64,000 bases of DNA from Casuarina equisetifolia (taxonomy: Eukaryota; Streptophyta; Magnoliopsida; Fagales; Casuarinaceae), in the NCBI GenBank assembly GCA_028551475.1, contig CM052357.1:11641931-11705930 (forward strand), in the 5' to 3' direction. The position numbers were made by a program, and so were the translations under genes. Of the stretch, positions 24,457 through 36,990 are shown piece by piece. The notes below the pieces were generated by a model. It did not search any database, was not told the origin of the DNA, and saw only the letters and a program-made list of their open reading frames with translations. Every line of letters begins with the position of its first letter. The first letter of the stretch is position 1.

Positions 24457-24838
24457 TGATACCAGCTGGAATCTGATTTAGCGCGATTCGCTATTTGGGA
24501 TCTGGTAACCGGACCCTGTAGCACTAAATCCCCGAAAGGATTCAGACGAGAGCATCTTCACCGAGTAATGGTGGAAGTAAATAGCACTTAATGAAGGAAA
24601 GTAGGGATCTTACGAGAACCCTTAACCGAAGGTATCACAAATCATACAATCAAAAGCCGCCCCCTCTAACACAGAGGAGCCCTAAATCCCACATCCTCTG
24701 TCTTCCTTGGGTCTGGTTATGTCTTTATTGCTAGTGTGGGCTCAGCCCATTACCCCATTTTACATAACTACAAGTCCCTTCCTATGACTAAACTAATAGT
24801 TCTATTACATCAACATAATCAAGCTTATACCGATAACA
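24457..24838 (-). repeat. 3' LTR of the second chromovirus
   Basis: On the plus strand it begins TGATACCAGCTGG and ends ATAACA. It is 382 bp and is also the outer part of a large inverted repeat with 26661-27043. Confidence 0.88.
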
Positions 24839-24839
24839 T

Positions 24840-26440
24840 ACCCTTGCCTTCTGAAAAGCCTTGTCCTCAAGGTTGGTAAGGATCATTGTTTAACACAAAA
24901 TCAAGGTATTGGCCTCGAAAGGTTGGTTCATCCTCCCACGTCGCCTCTGATGGATGTTTCCATGCCAATGCACCAGAATTTGCTGCCTCCCTTGTCTCTG
25001 GCGTTTCTCTAGCACTGCTTGAGGCACCTTCTCCTCTTCAAAACTTTCTCCTGCATCTTGAATTCCTCATATGCTACTTCAACATCTCCACACACATTTT
25101 TAGCTTAGAGACATGAAAAATGGGGTGCACCTTTGATCCTGGTGGCAAATCCAACTTATACGCTACTTGTCCCACTTTCTTTCTTACCCAAAATAGGACC
25201 TTAGAATCGGCTAGTTAGCTTGCCGTGTTCCCTGTCCCCCACAGTGGTTTGGTAAAATGGTGGGAGCTTCACGAACACAAGATCTCCTTCCTTGAATTGA
25301 ATGTCTCGTCTTCTTCTATCATACACTTTTTTCATCCTTTCTTGTGCTGCTTGTAAATTCTTTTTTACCTTGCTCAGCATGTGATCTCACTCTAGCAATA
25401 CTTGTTCCACCTTTGCCACCTTTGCAGTTCCCTTCACATAAGTGAGTAAAGTTGGAGGGCTACGTCCATAGACCACTTCATATGGGGTATGCTGTATTGC
25501 TCCATGCAAGCTAATGTTACAGCAAAATTGGGCCCATGTCAACCATTTCACCCACATCTTAGGATACTCATCTACAAAGCAGCGAAGGTACATCTCTAAT
25601 GTCTTATTCAACACCTCAGATTGACCATCTGATTGTGGATGACAGGCTAAGGTAAAATTAAAGCTGGTACCCTATAAACGGAATAACTCCTTCCAAAATA
25701 GACTAGTGAAAAGTGGATCTCTATCGTATACAATTGATTTAGGCATTCCATACAATTTAAAGACATGATCGAAAAAAGTTTGGGCAACACTTACAACTGT
25801 GTAAGGGTGGGATAAGGGAATGAAGTGGCCATATTTCGAAAACCTGTCCACCACTACTAGAATTACTGATTTCCCACCAAACCTTGGAAGTCCCACTATA
25901 AAATCCACACTAATATCCTCCCGTAAAGGCTGGAGTTTCCCTACTGGTTGAGTATTTTCACTCTTACTCTTCTGGCATGTTTTGCAAGCCCTCACCAAAT
26001 TGTCCACATCAGTCCACATGCCCTTCCAGAAGAAAACAGCTCTCACCCATTGTAGCATTTTCTCCATGCCCTCATGGGTACTCTTATGGATCTCCTGAAC
26101 TACTTGAGGGATTAATTGGAAACCTGGAGGTAGATAAATTTGGCCTTTAAAGAAAATAACACCTGCTTATATGCCTAGGGGCCTACCGCTTCTCCTTACT
26201 TTATTCTCTCAATCAACTCTTTGGTTTTAGATTTGGCAGCTAGCTCTTCCTTGATAGTATCCAACCATAGAGGTACCAGGGCTGTAATAGCACTACATTC
26301 TATTTTTTACCCCTCTTCAGACTCCCATTCCCGCCTCGATAACCCATCAGCCACCTTGTTTTCCTTTCCAGCCTTATATTCTACTGTAAAATCATACCCT
26401 AATAGTTTAGATAGCCATCTTTGTTGGGCAGGAATTTCAA
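24840..26440 (-). pseudogene. Integrase, chromodomain end and RNase H end (fossil)
   Basis: The segment at 25672-26067 is the integrase zinc-binding part and core start (CKTCQKSKSE, VDFIVGLPRFGGKSVI, VVVDRFSKYGHFI, YDRDPLF). The segment at 25387-25614 is the later core (KWLTWAQFCCN, YEVVYGRSPP). The chromodomain end (ATWEDE) and an LEDKAF-like tail lie at 24840-25000. At 26307-26435 is the RNase H end, [15 protein letters not shown] then [12 protein letters not shown]. It is a broken fossil. Confidence 0.82.
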
Positions 26441-27043
26441 GATGTAGGAGAAAGTTTTGAAGAGGAGAAGGTGCCTCAAGCATTGCTAGAGAAACGCCAG
26501 AGACAAGGGAGGCAGCAAATTCTGGTGCATTGGCATGGGAAGCATCCATCAGAGGCGACGTGGGAGGATGAACCAACCTTCGAGTCCAATACCCTGATTT
26601 TGTGTTAAACAATGATCCTCACCAGCCTTGAGGACAAGGCTTTTCAGAAGGGCGAGGGTATGTTACCAGTATGAGCTTGATTATGTTGATGTAATAGAAC
26701 TATTAGTTTAGTCATAGGAAGGGACTTGTAGTTATGTAAAATGGGGTAATGGGCTAAGCCCACACTAGCAGTAAAGACATAACCCGACCTAAGGAAGACA
26801 GAGGGTGCGGGATTTAGGGCTCCTCTATGTTAGAGAGGGCGGCTTTTGATTATATGATGTGTGATACCTTCGGTTAAGGGTTCCCATAAGATCCCTACTT
26901 TCCTTCGTTAAGTGCTATTTACTTCCACCATTACTTGGCAAAGACGCTCTCATCCGAATCCTTTCGGGGATTTCATGCTACAAGGTCCGGTTACCAGATC
27001 CCAAGCAACAAATCGCGCTAAATTAGATTCCAGCTCCGTATCA
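26432..27043 (+). mobile_element. Antisense 3' end plus LTR inserted in the chromovirus
   Basis: This 612-bp block is the reverse complement of 24457-25069. It contains the last internal sequence, a purine tract (AGAAGGGCGAGGG, 26647-26659) and a full LTR (26661-27043, TGTTACC to GTATCA). It therefore points opposite to the host element. Its right edge cuts the protease reading after an IFLVD segment; its left edge joins the RNase H end at a short stretch shared by both (AGGAATT). Self-insertion, or a nested second copy that later lost most of its body, would give this. Confidence 0.85.
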
Positions 27044-28519
27044 ACTAAAAATATAATTCTTCTCTTCGATGCCACTAGCTAGCCCTGAACCCTTATAGTC
27101 TGTGGTTTTCTTGACTCAATGCCATAGAAGGCAATGCTGGAAATCTCCATTTGTCCCTCCCCAACATCCGAGTCTTTCCCACCATCTTGTTCCTGGGTCG
27201 GATTAGCCCTATCGTGCTCCCATTCATCAGGCCACACTACCTCCAGCATAAATAGACATTTCTTACATTGGTGGCCTACTAAATATTTGTCGTTACAATG
27301 GAAACAGAGCCCTTTCCGTTTCCTTTCCTCAATTTCTGCAGAGGTAAACTTCCTAGTGGGTAGTCCTGACCTGCTCTGGATTATTTTCACCCCCTAATTC
27401 TACCTAGGTTCTTACCCGTATGCTCCACCCCTCAATGCTTAATACTTGTAAGTATTTCTTTTTTCCATTTAGTCATTCTGCCTTCATAAATCTGAGCCAA
27501 CTTCATGGCCTCATTGACGGTCTGAGGGTATTTAGCCTCTACGTTAGCCCTAACATCAAGCTTTAATCCACTCATCAACCCTTCTGTAGCTTGTTTTGCT
27601 GACAACGGACCTACCCTAACCAACAAACTCATATACTCTTCATAATACTTTTCTAAGGTGCTTGTTTGTGTGAGTTTGGTTAATTCAGCATAAGAACTCT
27701 TAGCTTGGTTAGGATTATACATGTCCAAAAGACCGTTTTGAAGATGATCCCAGGTCAGCACCTCACCTCTCCCAGCCGTTCGAGATCCATTTTATAAGCT
27801 TATAACCATTTGACCACCGGGCCTTCGACATTCCAGGGAACAATCCGTACCTTCTGCAAATCGGAGAGCCCATGAAACTCGAAGAATTCTTCCGCTTGGA
27901 AGATCTAGGAAGCGGGATCTTCCTCACCGTTATACTTAGGAAAATCAAATCGGGCAATTCGGTGCAATTGGGCATGATCACGCCCATGAGACTCGTTATC
28001 GCGACCCAAAAAAGTATGATCGTGAAGGCCCGACCCAGTGTGCCCAGATCTGAGTCGACCACCTAACCTGTCCTCACGCGAGCCTGATCCGTCAAATCCA
28101 TCACGAGATCCAGACCCGTTCAGACCATCGCGGGAGCCTGACCTGTTCGGCCCATTGCGGGAGCCTGACCCATTCAGCCCATCGCGGGAGCCCGACCCAT
28201 TCAGCCTATCGTGGAAGCCCAACCCAGGTGGCCCATCGAGCGAGCCAAATCCATTCGGCCCATCTTGGGATCCCGACCCATTCGGCCTAAATCCAGAACC
28301 ATTTGACGTGACCCGGTTCAGATCGGCGCCCTTAGGGTTGGAAGAAGTCAAATCGCCTGTGCGGTCACCCGTGCTAAAAAAGGATCTGTCCATCTTCGCG
28401 ACGAGGGTGGTGAGCACTTCCTTGATCTCCTTGACCTCAATATTGAGGTGTGAAAGCTCTCGAACCTCAGTGGTGAGATTTGAGAGGGACAACTCCACAG
28501 CTGTTACCCTCGCTTCCAT
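27044..28519 (-). pseudogene. Chromovirus gag and protease start (fossil)
   Basis: The segment at 27905-28519 is the gag N-terminal part: helical, then a run of nine-residue GSGSRDGLN-type repeats. The segment at 27432-27761 is the capsid part (WDHLQNGLLDMYNP, then EKYYEEYMSLL). The segment at 27079-27390 carries the CFHCNDKYLVGHQC knuckle, and the protease start follows to 27044. Breaks are few to several. Confidence 0.82.
28077..28310 (-). repeat. 27-bp coding minisatellite in gag
   Basis: There are about eight to nine degenerate 27-bp units, each coding for nine residues on the minus strand (consensus GSGSRDGLN). The opposite strand is open too (unit like REPDPFSPS), which is a by-product of the repeat composition. 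Confidence 0.85.
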
Positions 28520-28547
28520 CGGCAGATCGTGAGACTCCGATACCAGT

Positions 28548-28930
28548 TGATACCAACTGGAATATGATTTAGTGCAATTCGCTGCTTGGGATATGGTAAC
28601 TAGACCCTATAGCACGAAATCTCCAAAAGGATTCAGACGGGAGCGTCTTTGCCGAGTAATGGTTGAAGTAAATAGCACTCAACGAAGGAAAGTAGGGATC
28701 TTACTGGAACCCTTAACCGAAGGTATCACACATCATACAATCAAAAGCCGCCCCTCTCTAACACAAAGGAGCCCTAAATCCCGCACCCTTTGTCTTCCTT
28801 AGATCGGGTTATGTCTTTACTGCTAGTGTGGGCTCAGCCCATTACCCCATTTTACATAACTACAAGTCCCTTCCTACGACTAAACTAATAGTTCTATTAC
28901 ATCAACATAATCAAGCTCATACAGGTAACA
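28548..28930 (-). repeat. 5' LTR of the second chromovirus
   Basis: It is 383 bp and pairs with 24457-24838. The duplicated CAGAA follows at 28931. Confidence 0.88.
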
Positions 28931-28935
28931 CAGAA

Positions 28936-30399
28936 CAAGCTTCTTCCAATCATATATACATATATACATATGTATGCTTATATCGATTAGTGGTTGGAAA
29001 CTAGATTTTTGTTAAAAACCCACTCATATATCAATCAAGCAAGAAAATCTGTCGGAGTTCGGTTATTGCAATTGATATTCTAGTTTCACTCAAAAGTTGT
29101 AAAGTCGGATATAATCATTAATCATGCGTGCAGCAAGTTGGGTTTGAGATTTACCGAACAAGGTTTGAGATTTTTCTGCAGGGTAAATGTGGTAATTATG
29201 AAAATTAAACAAGGGAACAAATAAAGCCACCGATAAAGAAACCAATCAACGTGTTACATATTGTTATATGGATTAGCCGTTAAACACTGTCTACGTGTCG
29301 CATGCAATCAATTGAGGTCAAATCTGTCGCTGCCACCGACGGCTGCTCCCACGAGTTGTCGTTTTGACCAGCGCTACACGGATCTTGGTCTTGTGAATGT
29401 CGCTCTCTAATTCTGTTATTCCTCAAAACTTGAAAATTAATGATCATTCGATGTTCTTTATTTTTTATTTTAAATGTACTATCGTTACGTAAAAAGTTGG
29501 CATTCTTATTACTAATGATGTTGAGGATATTTTGGCTCTTTGATTAAGTTGAAAGTCATTTTCAAACTAGCGTCAATCATGCATCTAAAACCTCATTTTC
29601 ACCGAGATTGATGTGACGATAAGGTTATGAGATTAATAATACTAATTGTCATTTGTGGACAAAAACTCACCTCGACCAATCCAAAGATGTCATTTGTGGA
29701 GAGGTAGATGAGTTGTTGACAAACGCTTAATTTAATAATGCTAATTGTTGATACAAGAAAATTCACTTCCACCAATCTAAAGATGTCATTTATAGATTTA
29801 CACATGTCATTTGTAGAGAGGTAAATGAGTTGTCGACAGTGTTTAGTTTAGTGGTGATAGGCATTGTCTAAGTCTTCTTGGTCCTAATTCTAATTTAATA
29901 CTTGAAGAGTGCATAAATGGTGAAAGAAAAAGAGAGAAAGAAAGGTAGATAAGTTGTCAAGCAGGGATTGAAGTATAAAAATGGGAGGAGTTAGTTTAAA
30001 GTTTTAAAGATCCGAAAATTTCGATAGACGAGTGAAAGACAGCTCCAAAAGAAAAGGTGCCGAACACTTTGAGTACCATGATGATTTTATTATTTTATTA
30101 TTATTTTATTGTTATTTTATATTATAGAAGTGAGTTTTGATTAATACAGTGCAACTAAAGTGAGTACAAAGAAAGATGTAAGCTTTACCCTCAAATCTGA
30201 CGATTCCACTCTTCCCTCAATCCAGGCACATTGGAAGATGGTTAGCCAAAATCAAAACCGAAGAATCCTTTGAGAATCAATCGCACAAGACGAATTTAGA
30301 AACGCCAAAAATTAGGGGCAAAAGCTACATTTGCCGTTGAAGCTCTGTTTCGAGTTTCCCCATCAAATTCAGGTGCCTTTGGAGCCAAAGCCTGTATCA
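28936..30399. other. Intergenic and upstream region of the UUAT-type gene
   Basis: No gene is seen. Two decayed direct repeats lie at about 29633-29720 and 29736-29840 (shared AAAGATGTCATTT and GAGGTA-ATGAGTTGT segments). A TTATTATTTTATT-rich run lies at 30087-30120. The 5' UTR and promoter of the transporter gene must lie in the right part, but no core element could be fixed. Confidence 0.5.
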
Positions 30400-33300
30400 A
30401 TGTCGTCCAAGAAGCAAGCCCTTTTCATATCCTCCCTCATCATCCTCTGGTACTCCTCCAACATTGGCGTCCTCCTCCTCAACAAGTTTTTGCTCTCAAA
30501 TTATGGCTTCAGGTTCCCAATCTTTCTCACAATGTGCCACATGTCGGCCTGCGCCATCCTCAGCTACGTTTCGATCGTGGTCCTCAAATTCGTGCCCCTT
30601 CAGGCGATCAAATCTCGTTCCCAGTTGCTCAAGATCGCGACTTTGAGCGTTGTGTTTTGTGGGTCTGTGGTGGGTGGGAATATCTCCCTCAGGTACCTCG
30701 CGGTGTCGTTTAACCAGGCTGTCGGCGCTACAACGCCGTTCTTCACGGCTTTGTTTGCATTTTTGGTGACCCTTAAGAGGGAGCATTGGGTCACCTACGC
30801 TGCTCTGGTGCCAGTTGTTACCGGTGTTGTGATTGCTAGTGGGGTATATTTATTTTTGTTTATCGGTTCATTTTTTGTTGATCTAAATGAATACATTTGT
30901 TAGATTTCATTATTAAGTCCTTTATGAATGTTTCTACACTGTTTTCTATTTGTATATATCTACAAATGTGGGAATGGGTTTCTTTCTCTCTTTTTTTCTT
31001 TTCCTTTTTTGGAGATTTTATTTGGAATTGAGGTCTTTATATCCTTTGGTTCTTTTAGTTTTTGAGTTTGGCGGTTAAGATTAAGTTATACATAAAAGCC
31101 AATCCGGATCTGGTATTCTATTTAATGTGTTCGTTATCGATAGCTTTATGCACTGTCTTAATCGGCTGCAGATGAATTTAGGTCCTTATCAATTTTCTAT
31201 TTCCTTATGTGTTTTAAGAATTTTTTGTGAAGTAACTAGAGCTTTTGGTTGGTGCCAGGGTGAGCCAGGCTTCCATTTGTTTGGATTCATTATGTGCATA
31301 AGTGCAACTGCGGCAAGGGCCTTTAAGTCTGTTCTTCAGGGTATCCTACTTTCTTCTGAAGGGTAAATGCTTTGAACTATTTCATAGTTATTCGTTACTT
31401 TCATTGTACATTCATTTCAAAAATCTATCTAATTATCATCTTTCATTTGCCATAGTTGTAGATGGCATTGCTTTCATCCTCTCTCTGTACTTGTATGTGA
31501 CATTCATGCAGGTAATTTCTCTTCATGTAAATCATGCACTTTAAGGGAATAATTCAACATTCATAATTAATCTAAATGGAAAGACTAGATTGTAGGATTG
31601 CATAATTGTTGTAGATGAAAGGACTAGAGAAATATGCTCTGTTGTTTTTTTGAGTTAGAAAAGGAACTCTCGTATGCACTTTTTTCAATGGCTGGGAAGG
31701 CCCGAACTTAGCGATTGTGCAGCTTAGATAATTCCTCAAAGTTTTGCATCTTCTAGTTATTGTGAGAATTTGGTCAACCTTTTCTTGTAGAAACCAACTC
31801 ACGGCTGGCCTCTTTTCCTTTCATATTTCTGCCTTTGTTTTTCTGGTACCTGCCAGGTCATCTGCTCTTGTGCTGGAAATTCCTCTGAACTGTCATTTTA
31901 CTTGCCAGGGACAGAAATTATCTTGTTTTGCTTGGTAGTGTAACCAATAGCTTGCCCGGAGAGGGATATTGGACTACTAATATCCTTTAGACACAGGTGT
32001 TGATAATACCAGGAAAAAAAAAAAAAAAAAGAACCCCAGAGGGCTAAGTTAAATGAAAGCCTTCAGATACTGTTTAGCCAAGGCTCTTGAAAACTATTAA
32101 CTAATGTTGGGTGTAGCAGCCAAATAAAGGCAGAATAGAAAAAAATTGGAATGAAAACCTTCATCTAGAAACAGATGCAATATCCCATATGCTTCTTCTA
32201 AATATGTCATTCATCTCGACGTAAGTATCTATATCTTGGTTTTTAAAAAAGAAAATCATCTCCTTAGATTTTTTTTTTTAAATAATGAATAAATTTATTG
32301 GTTAAATGGTGGGAAAATTACATAGGACTTATAAATTGTGAAGTAAATTACAATCTTAAATTCAAAAGAGAAATAGAATCTGGAAGTGAATGATAGTGAA
32401 CATTTTGAAAGTTGTAACTCGATCTTGCATTTTACCTGAGAATGTTGATATAGTTGAAATTATTCTAAGCTCTTGATCAAGAACAGGCATCTCCTTCCAA
32501 TTTTCCTTTCTAATTTGCTTGAATGTTCCTGATGCCTACTTTTCCTTGGGTGTTGAAGTGACAGGTTCTCACTCCCTGTTATAAATTCTTTTGACTAGTC
32601 TTTTCAAGACACCAATCCTTCAGAATCCAATTCTATCCATAGATTGCTCTTAAGTGAATAATAGCGAACGTGCTGAAAGCCTTAAAATGATCAGACTTTG
32701 TTCTTAAGAACATGGTTATAATCAAAGATCAAATGAAGCTCTAGTTAAAAGAAGTTCGTCTATGTATCTCTCCAAATTATCTGAAGACAGCATAGCAGTT
32801 CTGGCCTCATATCTGGTATTCACATAAATTTGCTTGAATTTCCATGATGCCCACTTTTCCTTGCAAGTTATAAGTGACAGGTTCTCATTCCTTTTGATAA
32901 ATTCTTTTTACAAGTCTTTTCCAGTTGCAAGTCTTTTTGAATCCAAATCTAATACATATTAGTCTGCAAGAGTCATATGCATAGTGAAGAACAAACTTCT
33001 TGGGATATTTACATTTATTTTCCCAAACTTCGTAAGTGTGTCCAAAGTTGAAGGTAATGTCAATTATCTAAATGTATTTGATACTTCTCAGATACAAGTG
33101 GAATCCCATTCTTGTATCTTCCATAATAAAGCTGTGACTTTAGTTAATCGGATAATGATTCCATTTGTATTTATGAAATTCGGAACTAGTTAAATCAAGT
33201 TTTATGTTGGATGGCTTGGGAGGAAAACTTGATGTGGCTTTGATTGTGCAATCATATCTTGGTTCCTAGTCAAATGACTTACGTCTCTGCATCTCTTTGA

Positions 33301-35690
33301 TAAAATTCTATGGTTTTAGAGTTTAAACAATTACGCATTAATATTTAGGAGTATTGCTAATAAAGGTTGAAAATCTTAATACCCCTATGGCTTTTCATAA
33401 AGGAGGTAATGCAGTTAAAACTTTGGCTTCGGTGGTTAGACCCCCTCGAAGAGACCTAGAACATCATATTCTTTCAAAGCTGTCGCCCATTCTTTCATTT
33501 TCCTTTCCAACTTATCAATTTGTAACTGACAGAATCGTAGGTGCTGCCCATTGGTATGAAAGTAACAATTCCGTAAATGCCACTTATACATAATGAGAAA
33601 GAAAGATCTGCTTCTTTGTGACACAATTTGCTCGGGTTCAAGACAACAGCTCACAGCAACTTAAGATTGAGGCAAGGCTTACAGCAACGGTTGATAAGTT
33701 TTTGTTAAAAGAACTTTGTCATAATTCCTTTCCCAAGCTTTAGCCAAGAGTTTTCAAGAAGTTGTTTTTGGATTTGTCACTAACCATATTCACAACCTAT
33801 ATGTGGTACCCAAGACAAATCAGAATGGCGTCCTCTTGACAATTATTATTAAGGTTTCCCTTGAGAAGGTAGAAAATTACTGTTAGATGAATAGCTTGTG
33901 GATTATGATAACTGGCATGACCCGGTTGGACCAGTTTCATGTGATTCTTGGTGCAACATGGGCTCCCGAATGTTGGCTGAGTACACACTTATGGTGAACT
34001 TTTGTCAGAGTAAGGAAGTCCGGAACAGATACTTTCCAGGAACCTGCAAATTTGACAACACTACGGTGGCAGAATCAGTGGTTAACCAAGTGCCATCTCC
34101 ATGTATGAAGATAAAAATAGCTGCTAATCTTGTAAAAAATAGCCTTTTTGCATTGGCCGTCAATGCAGTGTAAAGCATACAAATGTGAAATGCCCACATG
34201 TGCTTCAAATGGCTGATTAGAGAGTGTTATCGGTGTGCAATGACTCTGCCAGCTTGCTCTTATCCAAATGAAGGAAAGCCACCCAACAAGAAAGGAGTCG
34301 TCTATCTAGTGGATAAGATATGATTACATGGGAGTCATTCTGAATTTTGTTGATTCTCAACCCTAAGGACAAAGTTATTAGTGAGGGTATCAATAAGTGT
34401 GGGGAAATGATAAGATACTAGGATATTAGAGTTGAGGTGAATAAAACTTTTGTGTCCAATGAAAATTGGCATTTCTTATTTGGCTTTATTTCAGACATTT
34501 TTACCTGGTTAGGATTGACAGATTTTGTTTGCACTTACTGGAATCCTTCGCTATTAGGGATTAAAAGTCCTTTGGTACAATTATAGTGTCCTTAATTTAT
34601 TTACTAGGGTTACGAGTTTTTAGAGGTCTACGAGTTTTGATAGCCCATATATTGAAAGTAATGAGGATAAAGCTTTGGCTTGGAAGACTAGATCCCTTAT
34701 CTTTCTTCTTCTCTTCTTACGTTAGGATATAGATACTGTCATGAAAAGTTTCATCGGAGCAGGGCTGGATGGATTTTCATGTGAATAGAATTTAGTAGTG
34801 CCAGTAGAACTCAAGATTTGGAATAGGAATGCTCTTTTCAACTGTTAGTGTACCAGGTCCATTCTAATTCATACGATACTTACCGTTCACCGGGAGGAAG
34901 AAGAAGTGGCAAACCTTGGGGCTTTTCACCTCCATTAGTTATGAAAAATACCAGAAGTGATTATAAGAACTGGACACATAAAAGAATGTCATGAATACTT
35001 TGTATAGTGTGAACCTTTGGCTATTCTTTTTTTATTAGTATCTGTATAGCAATCACATATCTGCTCTTAAATGAATGCTTGACTCTTTTTTTTTGCTTGG
35101 TTTAGTGGCCCGTCAACTCCTTGTTTCATGCTTACAGGGAAAAGTTGAACTCCATGAATTTGCTGCTATACATGTCACCAATTGCAGTTCTGGTTCTATT
35201 GCCTGCTACACTTGTAATGGAGCCCAGGGTTGTAGAAGTTACCATGGTGCTTGGAAAAGAACATAAATTCATGTGGCTGCTTCTTTTGATTAATTCAGTG
35301 TTGGCCTATTCAGCTAACTTATCAAACTTCTTGGTGACAAAACATACAAGTGCACTAACGCTGCAGGTTTGATATTTTTCACCCCTTCTTGGATGCTCAT
35401 CTTCTTTTAATGAATTTTGTCGCATGACACTGAAAAAGGAAAAAAAAAAAAAAAAAACAAGGATTTTGATCAAAAACATAGTATCATGCTTGCATGTGTC
35501 GGTTGTTTTTAACTCTGATTTCCCATGGGACTTGTGCCATCAGGTATTGGGGAATGCCAAAGGTGCCGTTGCTGTTGTTATCTCCATCCTCTTGTTCAGA
35601 AATCCTGTCACTGCTGTAGGGATTGGTGGCTACACGATTACTGTTCTTGGGGTGATTGCTTATGGAGAAGCCAAGCGAAGGTTTAGGTGA
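30400..35690 (+). CDS. UUAT1-like: UDP-uronic acid transporter-like Golgi nucleotide-sugar transporter, 4 exons
   Basis: Exons are 30400-30843, 31259-31362, 35138-35366 and 35544-35690. All introns are GT-AG, and the joins keep frame to give 307 aa. The product belongs to the triose-phosphate/nucleotide-sugar translocator family (DMT fold, about ten membrane helices). It opens [11 protein letters not shown] and carries [20 protein letters not shown] near residues 17-36, then [23 protein letters not shown], the exon-junction segment [33 protein letters not shown] and [18 protein letters not shown]. The end is EAKRRFR. As remembered, Arabidopsis UUAT1 (At5g04160) is nearly the same length and very similar. 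That family moves UDP-glucuronic and related UDP sugars into the Golgi lumen for pectin and xylan synthesis. There is no plastid transit peptide, so it is not a plastid phosphate translocator. The ATG at 30400 is the only fitting start. Function is inferred from the family. Confidence 0.95.
31363..35137 (+). other. Large intron 2 of the UUAT-type gene (3.8 kb)
   Basis: It has no recognised gene. It contains an A18-type run near 32012, and a decayed direct duplication with an offset of about 311 bp (for example 32513-32625 against 32824-32935; shared GACAGGTTCTCA and ATAAATTCTTTT). An unassigned 91-codon open stretch lies at 33898-34173. Its length contrasts with the other introns (415 and 177 bp), so old insertions are likely though none was named. 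Confidence 0.6.
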
Positions 35691-36990
35691 ATGGTATATG
35701 GGTAGCCAGATTTCAGGGTTTAATATTGTTTTATTGAGGGAGAATGGGAGGCATTTATTGTATGCTATGTATTTATTTATTCTTGTGTAGACATACATTC
35801 TTCGTATCATTTAATTCTAGTCCGTTTGATGATGACCTCTTATCATTTTATCCATTTGCTTTTAACATTGTTTATTGAGTTGAGTGTTGAATGCTCAAGT
35901 TTAATTCATTATTATTTTGTTTCAAGGGCTCGAGCTTCTCACTAGATTAGATGAGTTTATTTACGAACTGTCAAACCATTTTTATTTAATTCTTGATACG
36001 AAATAAACATCACCATCATTTATAGTAGATCTGAGTAATAGATCCAACCCAACCCCGCGGGACGAGAAAGGAAACCCACAATCCCATGGAAAGGGATGGA
36101 AGCTTCCCAGTGGCAAGTCCTGTGGAGATTGGGCGCAAATCAAACTTCAATTGAATCTTACAAAACTTGAACATTCAACCAAAAAAGAAATCTCAAGACA
36201 AAATTCAGAGTGCATGAAACGTAAGAGCAGGCGAGTAATTGGCAATGTCGCCGCTTTTACGTTTCTCTTGCGATCTTCTGAGGACAGAGCTAGAGCCGCC
36301 GGATACAACTTCCATAGAGGAAACCCTACTACTCAGCAGCATTTATGACGTAATTAAAGCAGGTGTCAGAGATGAAACCCCTCAAAGCTTCCCGTGCATG
36401 GTACTGCCCATTCCCACTATAAATTTCTCTTTCCAGGAAGGGGTCTGCGTTTAAAGGTCAGATCAAAAAGGGGTAAAAAGAAAATTAGGAAAAAAAAAAA
36501 AAAAGTAAGATCCAAACATACATACGTTTCTATTGAAAATGAAGAAAATCCCATTGTAGATGCAAACTACGTGCAGATAAAATGAATTATGCGACAAGAA
36601 AAGAATAATGTGCTAATGCAACATTGGACTAATGCTTAATGAACTTTCCATAGAATAACCAGCGAAAAAAGCAGAATTATCAAGAATCACATTTCTTTTT
36701 TCTTTTAACAAGAAGCGGGTTAGGCTGAAAGCAACTATGCTATCTAAGTGCCTAGGTGAGTCTCAACCCAGAAATCTTACGAGACCGACCTGACGAAAGG
36801 AAATTTCATTAACTAGGGAAATTCTGGCTCAGTCATATTTCTACCTGTCAGTGAAGTCACTTCAAAAGGAAAATCCATGACTCATAAAAAAGCAGGACAC
36901 TGTTATTCTACGGTTTGTACGGCCACAAGCTGGTCTACCTCTGGAGTTGCATTGGATAAGGGGAAAACTAGCGCCACCTCTTTTCCCGTC
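35691..36990. other. Convergent 3' regions of the transporter and Ca2+-ATPase genes
   Basis: The two genes end tail to tail, 1.3 kb apart. The stretch must hold both 3' UTRs. AATAAA-like signals occur (for example near 36002), but no cleavage site can be fixed. An A13 run lies near 36490. No other gene is seen. Confidence 0.6.

Larger units (their letters stand above)
24457..28930 (-). mobile_element. Ty3/gypsy chromovirus with an internal inverted copy of its own 3' end
   Basis: This minus-strand element has LTRs at 24457-24838 (382 bp) and 28548-28930 (383 bp) and a perfect target-site duplication CAGAA (24452-24456 and 28931-28935). The initiator-Met primer-binding site (CTGGTATCGGAGTC) is inside the 5' LTR near 28535-28547. 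Gag with a CCHC knuckle, RNase H and integrase are readable on the minus strand, and a TWED-type chromodomain end is readable at 24880-25000. A plus-oriented 3' end with its LTR (26432-27043) occupies the place of the protease-to-RT section. LTR divergence is several percent to a tenth by eye, highest in the first 100 bp. The coding regions have several breaks. Confidence 0.88.

Noticed and set aside
24886-25116. Plus-strand open frame with protein-like text
   Set aside because: It is the antisense shadow of the chromovirus chromodomain end; the same text recurs at 26440-26612 because that block is an inverted copy.
28038-28532. 164-codon plus-strand open frame rich in Pro, Asp and Arg
   Set aside because: It is the antisense of the gag minisatellite. 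The 27-bp unit lacks stops on both strands, so the length is not evidence of coding.
30496-30786. Minus-strand ORFs over exon 1 of the transporter gene
   Set aside because: They are shadows of a strongly coding plus-strand exon.
33898-34173. 91-codon ORF within the UUAT-type intron 2
   Set aside because: No motif was recognised, and the frame is not joined to the neighbouring exons. It is probably chance or an old insertion.
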